6,353 bases of DNA from Zoogloeaceae bacterium. GTDB taxonomy: Bacteria > Pseudomonadota > Gammaproteobacteria > Burkholderiales > Rhodocyclaceae. This document shows positions 1 through 6,353 of the stretch, one piece after another. Every line of letters begins with the position of its first letter. Within the stretch, counting starts at the first letter, position 1. A model generated the notes under the pieces. The model ran no database searches and was not told the origin of the DNA. It was given only the letters and a program-made list of their open reading frames with translations. The stretch is from assembly GCA_031273145.1 (NCBI GenBank), contig JAISSL010000218.1, forward strand, positions 1-6,353, in the 5' to 3' direction. The position numbers were made by a program, and so were the translations under genes.

Positions 1-1278
1 GAGGCTGCCGCATTGTGGCTTGGCAAGCGCACCATTGGCGGTATCTATAGACCGCTCTCATTATACTTCCACATCCCCTTCTGCAACACCATTTGTTATT
101 ACTGCGCCTGCAACAAAATCATTACCAAGGATCATGGCCGCAGCGCCCGTTACTTAAAATACCTTGCCAGGGAAATCGAATTGCAAGGCAGCCTTCTGGA
201 TGGCGGGCATGAGGTTGTCCAGTTGCACTGGGGCGGCGGAACGCCCACTTTTCTCTCGCATGACGAAATGCGACAGTTGATGGCGGCGACCCGGCGACAT
301 TTTCAGCTTGTTTCAGAGGGCGGCGAATTTTCCATCGAGGTCGACCCGCGCAAGGTAGATGCCGCAACGGTTGCGCTGTTGGGAGAACTGGGCTTCAACC
401 GGATGAGCGTTGGCGTGCAGGATTTCGATGCAGCTGTGCAGAAGGCGATCAACCGGGTTCAGAGCGAAGAGGAAACCGCAATCGTCGTAGATGCTGCGCG
501 TGAAAACGGGTTCAAGTCCATTTCCATTGATTTGATTTATGGCTTGCCCAAGCAGAGTGTAAAAGGGTTTGAGCGCACCCTGGAACGGATACTCGCCATG
601 AATCCAGACCGGCTTTCGGTCTATAACTACGCCCATTTGCCGACGCTGTTCAAGCCGCAACGCCGGATTCACGAAGGGGATATGCCCACGCCCGACACGC
701 GCCTTGCCATTCTCGCCTTGGCAATTCGAAAGCTGACCGACGCGGGCTATATCTACATCGGCATGGATCACTTTGCCAAGCCGGATGACGAGCTTGCCAT
801 CGCGCAACGGCAGGGACGGCTGCACCGCAATTTTCAGGGCTATTCGACCCATGCCGATTGCGACATGCTTTCCTTCGGCATTTCTTCCATCAGCAAGGTG
901 GGGCCTACGTATTCACAGAACGTGAAAACCCAGGACGAATATTACGACCGGCTGGACGCGAAGGCGCTGCCGGTCTTTCGCGGGATTGAGCTTTCGGCGG
1001 ACGATATTTTGCGCCGCGCCATCATTCAGGCGTTGATGTGCCATTTCGAGCTTTCCATGGAATCCATTGAAAGCGCGCATCTGATTGATTTCAAAAGTTA
1101 TTTTGCGGCGGAGCTGGCCGATTTAGAGGAGATGCAGACGGCCGGACTGGTACGAATCGAAGGGGACTGGATTACGGTTTTGCCGCCGGGGCGGATGCTG
1201 GTGCGTGTCATTTCGATGGTCTTTGACCGCTACCTGCGCGCCGACCGCCAGCGGACGCGCTATTCCAGAGTTATCTGA
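1..1278 (+). CDS. hemN: Oxygen-independent coproporphyrinogen III oxidase, 5' partial
   Basis: Radical-SAM enzyme that oxidatively decarboxylates coproporphyrinogen III to protoporphyrinogen IX without oxygen, in the cytoplasmic haem pathway. The frame is open from base 1. Counting the first window codon as residue 1, the signature HIPFCNTICYYCACNK places cysteines at 28, 32, 35 and 37: three [4Fe-4S] ligands (CX3CX2C) plus the extra cysteine typical of HemN. GGGTP follows at 78-82 (SAM binding), then EVDPR, DLIYGLPKQ, NYAHLP, GMDHFA and NFQGY, all conserved in true HemN. The protein ends in SRVI, as E. coli HemN does. E. coli HemN has 457 residues; 425 are present here, so roughly 30-40 N-terminal residues lie left of the window. 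The TTG at 13 is an internal codon. The HNFQGY region and C-terminal domain argue against the HemW paralogue. The adenylyltransferase gene follows after 33 bases. Confidence 0.96.
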   Translation, partial: EAAALWLGKRTIGGIYRPLSLYFHIPFCNTICYYCACNKIITKDHGRSARYLKYLAREIELQGSLLDGGHEVVQLHWGGGTPTFLSHDEMRQLMAATRRHFQLVSEGGEFSIEVDPRKVDAATVALLGELGFNRMSVGVQDFDAAVQKAINRVQSEEETAIVVDAARENGFKSISIDLIYGLPKQSVKGFERTLERILAMNPDRLSVYNYAHLPTLFKPQRRIHEGDMPTPDTRLAILALAIRKLTDAGYIYIGMDHFAKPDDELAIAQRQGRLHRNFQGYSTHADCDMLSFGISSISKVGPTYSQNVKTQDEYYDRLDAKALPVFRGIELSADDILRRAIIQALMCHFELSMESIESAHLIDFKSYFAAELADLEEMQTAGLVRIEGDWITVLPPGRMLVRVISMVFDRYLRADRQRTRYSRVI

Positions 1279-1311
1279 GATTGACTGTATTACTGCCTCA
1301 TTCATGCCGCC

Positions 1312-2061
1312 GTGGACGACGCTCAACTTCTCCGCTATAGCCGCCATATCCTGCTCGATGAACTGGGCATTGAGGGGCAGGAACGCATTTTGCAAAGTCA
1401 TGCGCTCATTATCGGCGCGGGTGGATTGGGTTCGCCTGCCGCGCTCTATCTGGCTTCCGCCGGCGTGGGCACGCTGACGCTGGCCGATGGCGATACGGTC
1501 GACTTAACGAACCTGCAACGCCAAATCCTGCATACGGAAGCGCGTATCGGACAGACCAAGGTGGCGTCCGGCGCGGAATCGCTGGCGCAAATCAACGCGG
1601 GAGTGCGGGTCATTCCGCGCCATGAACGGCTGGAAGGCGAAGCGTTGGCAAACTGTGTGGCGGCGGCGGATGTCGTGCTCGACTGTTCCGACAATTTTTC
1701 CACGCGCTATGCGATCAACCAAGCCTGTGTCCAGAGCCAAACGCCGCTCGTCTCCGGCGCGGCGGCGCGCTTTAGCGGACAAGTGAGCGTTTTCGATTTT
1801 ACACGCCCGGATTTTCCCTGCTATCACTGCCTGTTCCCGGACGGACAGCCGGTGGCGGAAGAACGCTGCGCCGTCACCGGCGTGTTCGCGCCCCTTACCG
1901 GCATCGTCGGCAGCCTGCAAGCGGCAGAAGCCCTGAAACTGCTCGCCGGTATCGGCGTAATCCCTGCCGGACGGCTGTTGCTGATTGACGCCCTCTCCCA
2001 AACCTTCCGTACCGTCGCCTTCAGCAAAGACCCGGCCTGCCCGGTCTGCGGGTCTTGCTGA
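1312..2061 (+). CDS. moeB: MoeB/ThiF/HesA-family adenylyltransferase (molybdopterin-synthase adenylyltransferase, probable)
   Basis: E1-like enzyme that adenylates the C-terminal Gly-Gly of a small sulfur carrier: MoaD for molybdopterin, or ThiS for thiazole. The 249 residues equal E. coli MoeB in length. Visible: the N-terminal LLRYSRHILL element, nucleotide-binding GAGGLG at 35-40, DGD around 59-61, NLQRQ at 67-71, DCSDN at 124-128, two zinc-binding CXXC pairs (C170/C173 and C243/C246), and a candidate catalytic cysteine at 186 in RCAVTGVFAPL, aligning with the MoeB active-site cysteine. The GTG start at 1312 is chosen because an in-frame stop lies at 1282-1284 and the family N-terminus begins here; no clear Shine-Dalgarno precedes it. 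Spacing suggests co-transcription with hemN. The adjacent molybdate operon favours MoeB over ThiF, but MoeB and ThiF are not safely separable by eye and no moaD or thiS is present. Confidence 0.9.
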   Translation: MDDAQLLRYSRHILLDELGIEGQERILQSHALIIGAGGLGSPAALYLASAGVGTLTLADGDTVDLTNLQRQILHTEARIGQTKVASGAESLAQINAGVRVIPRHERLEGEALANCVAAADVVLDCSDNFSTRYAINQACVQSQTPLVSGAAARFSGQVSVFDFTRPDFPCYHCLFPDGQPVAEERCAVTGVFAPLTGIVGSLQAAEALKLLAGIGVIPAGRLLLIDALSQTFRTVAFSKDPACPVCGSC

Positions 2062-2071
2062 CGGGACTTGC

Positions 2072-2085
2072 AGACTGCGGAGTCT
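2072..2085 (+). other. Small hairpin just after moeB
   Basis: AGACT at 2072-2076 pairs with AGTCT at 2081-2085 around a GCGG loop, and the stem can grow by two pairs if T2086 is bulged. It starts 10 bases after the moeB stop. No T-tract follows, so it is not a convincing intrinsic terminator. CTGCGGAGTCTTGC at 2075-2088 also nearly repeats the last moeB codons (2046-2058) with one inserted base. Confidence 0.35.
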
Positions 2086-2088
2086 TGC

Positions 2089-2168
2089 GGGCGGCAGGTT
2101 GCCGCCCCTACGGACAGTCTATTGGCACTTCGCATTGAAAAACTCGTAGGGGACGCAACCTGCGTCCC
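2089..2168. repeat. Inverted pair of short palindromic repeats (REP/BIME-like)
   Basis: Two hairpins face each other. The first is GGGCGGC (2089-2095), a five-base loop, GCCGCCC (2101-2107). The second is GGGACGC (2150-2156), loop AACCT, GCGTCCC (2162-2168). The 20-base unit at 2093-2112 is the reverse complement of the unit at 2145-2164 at 17 of 20 positions; both contain CGTAGGGG and GCAACCTGC on one strand. About 30 bases separate them. This head-to-head arrangement is typical of REP-type doublets or a tiny non-autonomous element. No open frame or transposase is present. Confidence 0.65.
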
Positions 2169-2181
2169 GTCAAAAGGCTGG

Positions 2182-2201
2182 ATTCCCGCCTACGCGGGAA
2201 T
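2182..2201. repeat. dRS3-like palindromic repeat, copy 1
   Basis: Perfect 8-bp arms ATTCCCGC (2182-2189) and GCGGGAAT (2194-2201) around CTAC. The form ATTCCC-N8-GGGAAT equals the published neisserial dRS3 pattern; similar palindromes occur in many proteobacteria, so this does not identify Neisseria. It is followed by GACGG, a common flank of this repeat family. Confidence 0.75.
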
Positions 2202-2211
2202 GACGGAGTGG

Positions 2212-2233
2212 ATTCCGCGACTTCGCGCGGAAT
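2212..2233. repeat. Diverged palindromic repeat, copy 2
   Basis: Arms ATTCCGCG (2212-2219) and CGCGGAAT (2226-2233) enclose ACTTCG. It begins GGATTCC and ends GGAATGAC as copy 1 does, in the same orientation and 30 bases further on. Both arms have changed together, keeping the pairing, which suggests the structure is what is kept or copied. Confidence 0.65.
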
Positions 2234-2254
2234 GACAACCCGCCCCCGCCCGTC

Positions 2255-2286
2255 ATTCTGCGCGTAGCGAAGCGAAGTCGCAGAAT
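2255..2286. repeat. Palindromic repeat with longer loop, copy 3, opposite orientation
   Basis: Arms ATTCTGCG (2255-2262) and CGCAGAAT (2279-2286) enclose 16 bases that contain a small tandem, AGCGA AGCGA AG. The flanks are CGTC before and CC after, the reverse complement of the flanks of copies 1 and 2, so this unit points the other way. Confidence 0.6.
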
Positions 2287-2295
2287 CCATAAATA

Positions 2296-2311
2296 CCCGC
2301 CTACGCGGGAA
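2296..2311. repeat. Palindromic repeat, partial copy 4
   Basis: CCCGCCTACGCGGGAA at 2296-2311 is identical to the core of copy 1 at 2185-2200. The outer arms have degenerated (ATA before, GAAA after), leaving a 5-bp stem CCCGC/GCGGG. It is the last recognisable repeat before the modA promoter region; about 75 bases between it and the putative -35 hold only a weak 5-bp hairpin (2337-2341 with 2352-2356). Confidence 0.6.
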
Positions 2312-2387
2312 GAAACGCAAAAGCATTGAACTCCCGCCTTCGCGCCGCCCTGAAGGACAGAACTCAAACCGAAATATTCCGCACAAA

Positions 2388-2416
2388 TTGCAGGATGTTA
2401 ATCGTTGTGTTATTTT
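2388..2416 (+). promoter_or_regulatory. Putative modABC promoter
   Basis: A weak sigma70-type pair: TTGCAG at 2388-2393 and TATTTT at 2411-2416, 17 bases apart. TATACA at 2416-2421 is an alternative -10 without a matching -35. The region is AT-rich after a GC-rich repeat zone and lies 80 bases before modA. The exact hexamers are uncertain. Confidence 0.4.
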
Positions 2417-2428
2417 ATACATAGCGAT
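2401..2428 (+). promoter_or_regulatory. Putative ModE operator (Mo-box) of modABC
   Basis: An imperfect palindrome with half-sites ATCGTTGTGTT (2401-2411) and TACATAGCGAT (2418-2428) separated by six bases. The known ModE consensus is ATCGNTATATA, 6-7 bases, TATATAACGAT; this site keeps both outer ATCG/CGAT ends and the spacing, with about 7 of 11 and 9 of 11 matches. It overlaps the putative -10. In E. coli, molybdate-loaded ModE represses modABC from such a position, so repression under molybdate sufficiency is inferred. No modE gene is in the window. Confidence 0.72.
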
Positions 2429-2436
2429 GCCATGAC

Positions 2437-2474
2437 CCCGTGATGAAAAACACGGGAACCTCTTTTTTTGTTCC
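2437..2474 (+). promoter_or_regulatory. modA leader hairpin with T-tract; possible attenuator
   Basis: CCCGTG (2437-2442) pairs with CACGGG (2451-2456) around ATGAAAAA, and seven Ts follow at 2463-2469, terminator-like but with a six-base gap between stem and Ts. A second stem, GGAAC (2455-2459) with GTTCC (2470-2474), shares bases 2455-2456 with the first, so the two cannot form together. This is the geometry of a terminator/antiterminator switch in the modA leader. Both stems are short and I match it to no known riboswitch class. Confidence 0.4.
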
Positions 2475-2482
2475 ACCCCTTT

Positions 2483-3255
<773 letters not shown>

Positions 3256-3279
3256 AATTGCCTGCCGCCAAGGTAGATG

Positions 3280-3317
3280 AAAAAAAATCCCGCCCCGGCC
3301 AAAAGGCCGGGGTTTTT
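3280..3317 (+). terminator. Intrinsic terminator between modA and modB
   Basis: A perfect 8-bp GC-only stem CCCCGGCC (3293-3300) / GGCCGGGG (3305-3312) with an AAAA loop is followed directly by TTTTT (3313-3317). A run of eight As at 3280-3287 lies upstream, so it could also work on the - strand, though the six bases between A-run and stem make that weaker. It should stop many transcripts after modA. Confidence 0.88.
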
Positions 3318-3318
3318 G

Positions 3319-3354
3319 CGATACATTTGCCAAACTCGATACCTTTGCCAAAAC
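3319..3354 (+). repeat. Two-copy tandem repeat, 18-base period, upstream of modB
   Basis: CGATACATTTGCCAAA (3319-3334) and CGATACCTTTGCCAAA (3337-3352) differ at one of 16 positions and are 18 bases apart. They fill the space between the modA terminator and the modB start. They could be a local duplication or a tandem binding site; I do not recognise the motif. Confidence 0.6.
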
Positions 3355-3364
3355 AGGTTCGCGC

Positions 3365-4039
3365 ATGGACAGTTCCAGTCTTACCGCCATCTGGCTCACC
3401 TGCAAGTTAGCGACGCTGACGACCCTGCTCCTGCTTCTGGTCGGGACGCCCATCGCTTGGTGGCTGGCCAATACCCGCTCGCGTCTGAAGGGGCCGATAG
3501 GCGCGCTGGTGGCTCTGCCTCTGGTGCTGCCGCCCACGGTGCTGGGGTTTTATCTCCTGATTACCTTCGGGCCGCACGGCTTCATCGGGAAGGCGATGGA
3601 CGCGCTGAACCTGCAACGGCTCCCCTTCACCTTCGCCGGACTGGTCGTTGCCTCCGTCATCTATTCGCTGCCCTTCGTGGTGCAACCGATTCAGAACGCC
3701 TTTGAAGCCATCGGCAAACGCCCGCTGGAAGTCGCCGCCAGCTTGCGGGCTTCACCCTTCGACGCATTTTTCACGGTCGCCCTGCCCCTGGCGCGTCCCG
3801 GCTTTGCGACCGCCGCCATTCTGGGCTTCGCGCATACGGTCGGCGAATTCGGCGTGATCCTGATGATCGGCGGCAACATCCCCGGCAAAACCCAGGTGCT
3901 CTCGGTCAAGATTTACGATTACGTGGAAAACACCAACTACACGCAGGCGCACTGGCTGGCGGGCGGGATGGTGTTCTTCAGCTTCTTCATCCTCCTGCTT
4001 CTCTACGGCAGCCGCAAACGGGCGGGCTGGAGCCGCTGA
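3365..4039 (+). CDS. modB: Molybdate ABC transporter, permease
   Basis: Inner-membrane channel subunit of the ModABC importer. The 224 residues, close to the 229 of E. coli ModB, contain about five hydrophobic segments: near 13-34, 45-68, 89-108, 148-168 and 199-216. Between the third and fourth lies the cytoplasmic EAA loop (about 122-146, [25 protein letters not shown]), which docks on ModC, and [18 protein letters not shown] follows, a ModB hallmark. The ATG at 3365 is the only plausible start: the in-frame upstream stretch runs back into the terminator without another ATG, GTG or TTG. The Shine-Dalgarno is poor (an AGG at 3355-3357). The strong terminator upstream means modB depends on read-through from modA or on its own promoter, which I do not clearly see. 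The stop overlaps the modC start by one base. Confidence 0.95.
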   Translation: MDSSSLTAIWLTCKLATLTTLLLLLVGTPIAWWLANTRSRLKGPIGALVALPLVLPPTVLGFYLLITFGPHGFIGKAMDALNLQRLPFTFAGLVVASVIYSLPFVVQPIQNAFEAIGKRPLEVAASLRASPFDAFFTVALPLARPGFATAAILGFAHTVGEFGVILMIGGNIPGKTQVLSVKIYDYVENTNYTQAHWLAGGMVFFSFFILLLLYGSRKRAGWSR

Positions 4040-5109
4040 TGATCGGGCGTTTTCGTATCCACTACCCCGATTTCACGCTGGATGTCGACCTCGCCCTGCC
4101 GGAGGCAGGCATCACGGCGCTGTTCGGTCCGTCCGGTTCCGGCAAGACCACGATTCTGCGCTGCATGGCCGGACTGGAACGCGCGGCGGGCGGGTTCCTC
4201 TCCATCGCGGATGAAGTGTGGCAGGACGAACCGCGCGGAATTTTTCTGCCGACCCACAAACGCCCGTTGGGACTGGTTTTTCAGGAGACGAGCCTCTTCC
4301 CGCACCTCTCCGTTCTGGGCAATCTCCGCTACGGCATGAAGCGGGCAGGCAACGCCAAAGGCGAAGGGTTCGATGCCATGCTCGACCTGCTGGGCATTCG
4401 CGCCTTGCTTGAACGCGATCCTGAGAGCCTTTCCGGCGGCGAGCGGCAGCGGGTATCCATCGCGCGCGCCCTCTTGACCCGCCCTCGCCTGCTCTTGATG
4501 GACGAACCGCTCTCCGCGCTCGACATGAAGCGCAAGCTGGAAATCCTGCCCTATCTTGAGCGGCTGCGCGACGAGCTTTCCATCCCGGTGCTCTACGTCA
4601 GTCATTCCCTGGATGAAGTGGCGCGGCTTGCCGACCATCTGGTGCTGATTGAGAACGGCAAGGCCATTGCAAACGGCGCGCTCATGGACGTTTTATCAAG
4701 GCTTGATCTGGATGCCGCCTTTGCCGGAGAAACCGGCGCGGTGCTGGAAACGACGGTCGTCGCGCACGAGGCAGATGGCTTAACCCGCCTGGAATTCCCC
4801 GGCGGCCACATCTATGTTGCAGGGCACGCGCATAAGATCGGCAACCGTCTGCGTTGCCGTATCCACGCCCGCGATGTCAGTCTTGCCCTGAACGCGCATA
4901 CGGATACCAGCATCCTGAATACCCTGCCCGCTACCGTCGTCGCCATTGCGGATACCGATACGCCCGGACATGTGCTCGTACAACTGAAACTCATGGACGA
5001 AAAATCCCTGCTGCTGGCGCGTATTACCGAACGATCCCGGCAGGCGCTCGGCATCAAACCCGGACTTGCCGTCATCGCGCAGGTGAAATCGGTGGCGATG
5101 CTGCGTTGA
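4039..5109 (+). CDS. modC: Molybdate ABC transporter, ATP-binding protein
   Basis: ATPase subunit powering molybdate uptake on the cytoplasmic face. The 356 residues show the full ABC set: Walker A GPSGSGKTT (30-38), Q-loop VFQE with Q82, signature LSGGERQR (131-138), Walker B LLLMDEP (151-157), D-loop SALD (159-162) and switch histidine H189 in YVSHS. After about residue 230 comes a linker and then, from about 290, a C-terminal Mop/TOBE domain (SILNTLPATVVAI to the end), which in ModC proteins binds oxyanion and can inhibit transport in trans. E. coli ModC has 352 residues, so nothing is missing. The ATG overlaps the modB stop in TGATG (4037-4041), indicating translational coupling. It is the last gene of the operon; no convincing terminator follows. 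Confidence 0.96.
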   Translation: MIGRFRIHYPDFTLDVDLALPEAGITALFGPSGSGKTTILRCMAGLERAAGGFLSIADEVWQDEPRGIFLPTHKRPLGLVFQETSLFPHLSVLGNLRYGMKRAGNAKGEGFDAMLDLLGIRALLERDPESLSGGERQRVSIARALLTRPRLLLMDEPLSALDMKRKLEILPYLERLRDELSIPVLYVSHSLDEVARLADHLVLIENGKAIANGALMDVLSRLDLDAAFAGETGAVLETTVVAHEADGLTRLEFPGGHIYVAGHAHKIGNRLRCRIHARDVSLALNAHTDTSILNTLPATVVAIADTDTPGHVLVQLKLMDEKSLLLARITERSRQALGIKPGLAVIAQVKSVAMLR

Positions 5110-5166
5110 TTGTTCGGGCATGAATGGATAAAAAACTTTCCGCCCGCGCCTCATTTTCTGGAAATA

Positions 5167-5195
5167 TTCTGCGTAAATGATAACAATGCTATACA
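5167..5195 (+). promoter_or_regulatory. Putative promoter of the sensor gene
   Basis: An extended -10, TGCTATACA at 5187-5195 (hexamer TATACA 5190-5195), with a weak -35 TTCTGC at 5167-5172, 17 bases apart. It lies in an AT-rich dip about 110 bases before the start at 5304 and implies a leader of roughly 100 bases. The gap 5110-5303 otherwise holds no gene. Confidence 0.42.
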
Positions 5196-5239
5196 ACATA
5201 TGACGGCCTGTGGTACATACTGAAACAAACGCCCCGGAA

Positions 5240-5261
5240 GTTTTCGGACAACGGCGAAAAC
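5240..5261 (+). other. Inverted repeat in the sensor-gene leader
   Basis: GTTTTCG (5240-5246) and CGAAAAC (5255-5261) are a perfect 7-bp inverted repeat around an eight-base spacer. It could be an RNA hairpin in the leader or an operator. No T-tract follows, so it is not a terminator for modC, and I recognise no riboswitch class. Confidence 0.4.
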
Positions 5262-5290
5262 CCAAGGCATTGAACGCGAGAACCTTTCCA

Positions 5291-5297
5291 GGCGGAG
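5291..5297 (+). promoter_or_regulatory. Ribosome binding site of the sensor gene
   Basis: GGCGGAG, six bases before the ATG at 5304, supports that start. Confidence 0.7.
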
Positions 5298-5303
5298 TAT
5301 TAG

Positions 5304-6140
5304 ATGAATAACAGAGAAAGCATATTTTCCAAATATCGCAAAATCATTTTTGCGGTCGTCCTTTTCATGGTGGCAGACGCGATCGTCATCGGCATCAATT
5401 TTTACAGCACCTTCAAGGCCGATGAATCCGCCGTGTCCATCAACCTCTCCGGTCGGCAGCGGATGATGTCGCAGCGCATGACCAAGGCGCTCCTCATCAT
5501 GGAACGCAGTCTGGAAGAAGGCAATGCGGATGGCGTCAAGGTCAGCCTCAGAGAATTGACGTTGACGGTCAGGCGCTTCGACCGCACCCTGATGGGGTTC
5601 CGCGACGGCTCCATGGTGACCGGCGGCGACGACAACCCTACCTTCTTGACCCAGGTTGATACGGATGAATCCCGGAAGTTCATAGAGGATGCCTACGAGA
5701 TATGGACGCCCTACATGGAGCGGTTGAGGCCGCTCATCAACCGGGACAGGGATTCCTTTCGGGATTCCACATTCAAAAGGAAACTGACGGACGCCAGAAC
5801 GCTGGAAAACGTAAAAAACCAATTCAGGGCGGAAGAGACTTTCACGGATGAAGAATTCAAGGAAAAACTGGATTACATGGGCAAAAACCCCGCCCAGTTC
5901 AAGGCGGAACTTGCGGCGGCGGTAGATTTTGCGCTCAGAATCAACGTAAAGCATGAAGAGCCGCAAAACAACCGGGCGCTCTTAAAACTCATGAACCTCC
6001 TGACCACCGATCTGGAGCGCGTTGCCAACAAACGCGCCTCTACCCTGCGGGTCGTTCTGGTCGTCGGCATCCTGTTTGCGCTCGTCAACTTCGGTTATAC
6101 CGTCGTCGTTTCGATTCGTGATCTGGTCGCGGGCGACTAA
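5304..6140 (+). CDS. Membrane sensor with PilJ/NarX-like periplasmic domain, ended by a premature in-frame TAA
   Basis: The 278 residues start with a short cytoplasmic tail, a membrane segment at about 14-34, a mostly helical periplasmic domain (35-247), and a second membrane segment at about 249-271, then stop after SIRDLVAGD. The motif NLSGRQRMMSQRMTKALL at 47-64 resembles the NarX/NarQ P-box and the type IV pili chemotaxis transducer N-terminal domain (PilJ_N); Arg53 aligns with the NarX nitrate-binding arginine by eye. This topology normally feeds a cytoplasmic signalling module, yet none is present before the stop. The same frame continues with protein-like sequence (KLAVARKETAEIL onward), so the gene appears split by a nonsense change at 6138-6140, or the TAA is a sequence error. 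Ligand and partner are unknown; the mod and hemN neighbourhood makes an anaerobic signal plausible. Start supported by GGCGGAG at 5291. Confidence 0.82.
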   Translation: MNNRESIFSKYRKIIFAVVLFMVADAIVIGINFYSTFKADESAVSINLSGRQRMMSQRMTKALLIMERSLEEGNADGVKVSLRELTLTVRRFDRTLMGFRDGSMVTGGDDNPTFLTQVDTDESRKFIEDAYEIWTPYMERLRPLINRDRDSFRDSTFKRKLTDARTLENVKNQFRAEETFTDEEFKEKLDYMGKNPAQFKAELAAAVDFALRINVKHEEPQNNRALLKLMNLLTTDLERVANKRASTLRVVLVVGILFALVNFGYTVVVSIRDLVAGD

Positions 6141-6353
6141 AAACTCGCCGTGGCGCGCAAGGAAACGGCGGAAATTCTTGAGACCGTGCGGGAAGGGCTG
6201 TTTTTGCTGGTCAAGAAAAAAAGAATTGGCACGGAATTCTCGAAATCCCTGCCCGACATCCTGCGAATGGAGATTGCGCCGGGCGCAAGTTTTCTGCCCT
6301 ATCTCGAAGCCATTGCCCCCAGGAATGTTTACGAAGCTGCCGTGGACTACATC
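6141..6353 (+). CDS. Cytoplasmic part of the split sensor, downstream of the in-frame TAA, 3' partial
   Basis: The frame of the upstream sensor stays open from 6141 to the window end (71 codons). It reads KLAVARKETAEILETVREGLFLL, then IGTEFSKSLPDIL and ending EAAVDYI. This looks like the coiled linker plus PAS-like region that follows the second membrane segment in PilJ-domain sensor kinases of betaproteobacteria; that comparison is from memory. The first candidate start, GTG at 6150, has no Shine-Dalgarno, so separate translation is doubtful. I read this as the remainder of one broken gene rather than a new one; a kinase or output domain would be expected beyond the right edge. Confidence 0.6.

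Noticed and set aside
313..852. Long open frame on the - strand inside hemN
   Set aside because: It lies fully antisense to a well-conserved gene, has no recognisable motif, and is the usual complement shadow of GC-rich coding sequence. The same holds for the - strand frames opposite moeB, modA, modC and the sensor.
13..1278. TTG at 13 as the true start of hemN
   Set aside because: The frame is open to base 1, and the protein would lack the conserved N-terminal part of HemN. The gene simply enters from outside the window.
2182..2201. dRS3 match as evidence for Neisseria or an integrated filamentous phage
   Set aside because: Similar palindromes occur in many proteobacteria, the proteins do not read as neisserial, and no phage gene is present.
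2182..2311. CRISPR array
   Set aside because: Units differ in sequence and orientation, spacing is irregular, and there are no uniform spacers or cas genes.
3277..3705. A + strand frame starting at ATG 3277
   Set aside because: It begins in the A-tract before the terminator, reads through the terminator stem and then overlaps modB out of frame. No Shine-Dalgarno or family match.

Overview
The window is a gene-dense stretch of a proteobacterial chromosome, most likely a betaproteobacterium of the Rhodocyclales/Nitrosomonadales kind. That placement rests on recalled protein similarity (HemN and ModA wording, gene content) and moderately high GC, not on a search. All recognisable genes lie on the + strand.

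Layout: (1) 1-1278, hemN, oxygen-independent coproporphyrinogen III oxidase, entering from the left edge without its first few dozen residues. (2) 1312-2061, a MoeB/ThiF/HesA-type adenylyltransferase, probably co-transcribed with hemN. (3) 2062-2496, a 435-base non-coding region. Its first part is packed with short palindromic repeats; its last ~110 bases hold the control region of the molybdate operon: a putative promoter, a 28-bp ModE-type operator, and a leader with a hairpin plus T-tract and a good ribosome binding site. (4) 2497-5109, modA, modB and modC, a complete molybdate ABC importer. A strong intrinsic terminator sits between modA and modB, and modB and modC overlap by one base. (5) 5110-5303, a gap with a putative extended -10 promoter and an inverted repeat. 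(6) 5304 to the right edge, a membrane sensor with a PilJ/NarX-like periplasmic domain, interrupted by an in-frame TAA at 6138-6140. Clear coding sequence continues in the same frame to the end of the window.

The genes fit an anaerobic or micro-oxic theme. HemN makes haem without oxygen, ModABC imports molybdate, and a MoeB-type enzyme activates MoaD for molybdopterin synthesis, which molybdoenzymes such as nitrate reductase need. The sensor carries a NarX-like P-box motif, but its ligand cannot be read from sequence.

I see no clearly new system. The most unusual points are the stop codon splitting the sensor, the layered control of the mod operon (ModE-like box, possible leader attenuator, internal terminator with an 18-bp-period tandem repeat behind it), and the cluster of palindromic repeats upstream of modA.
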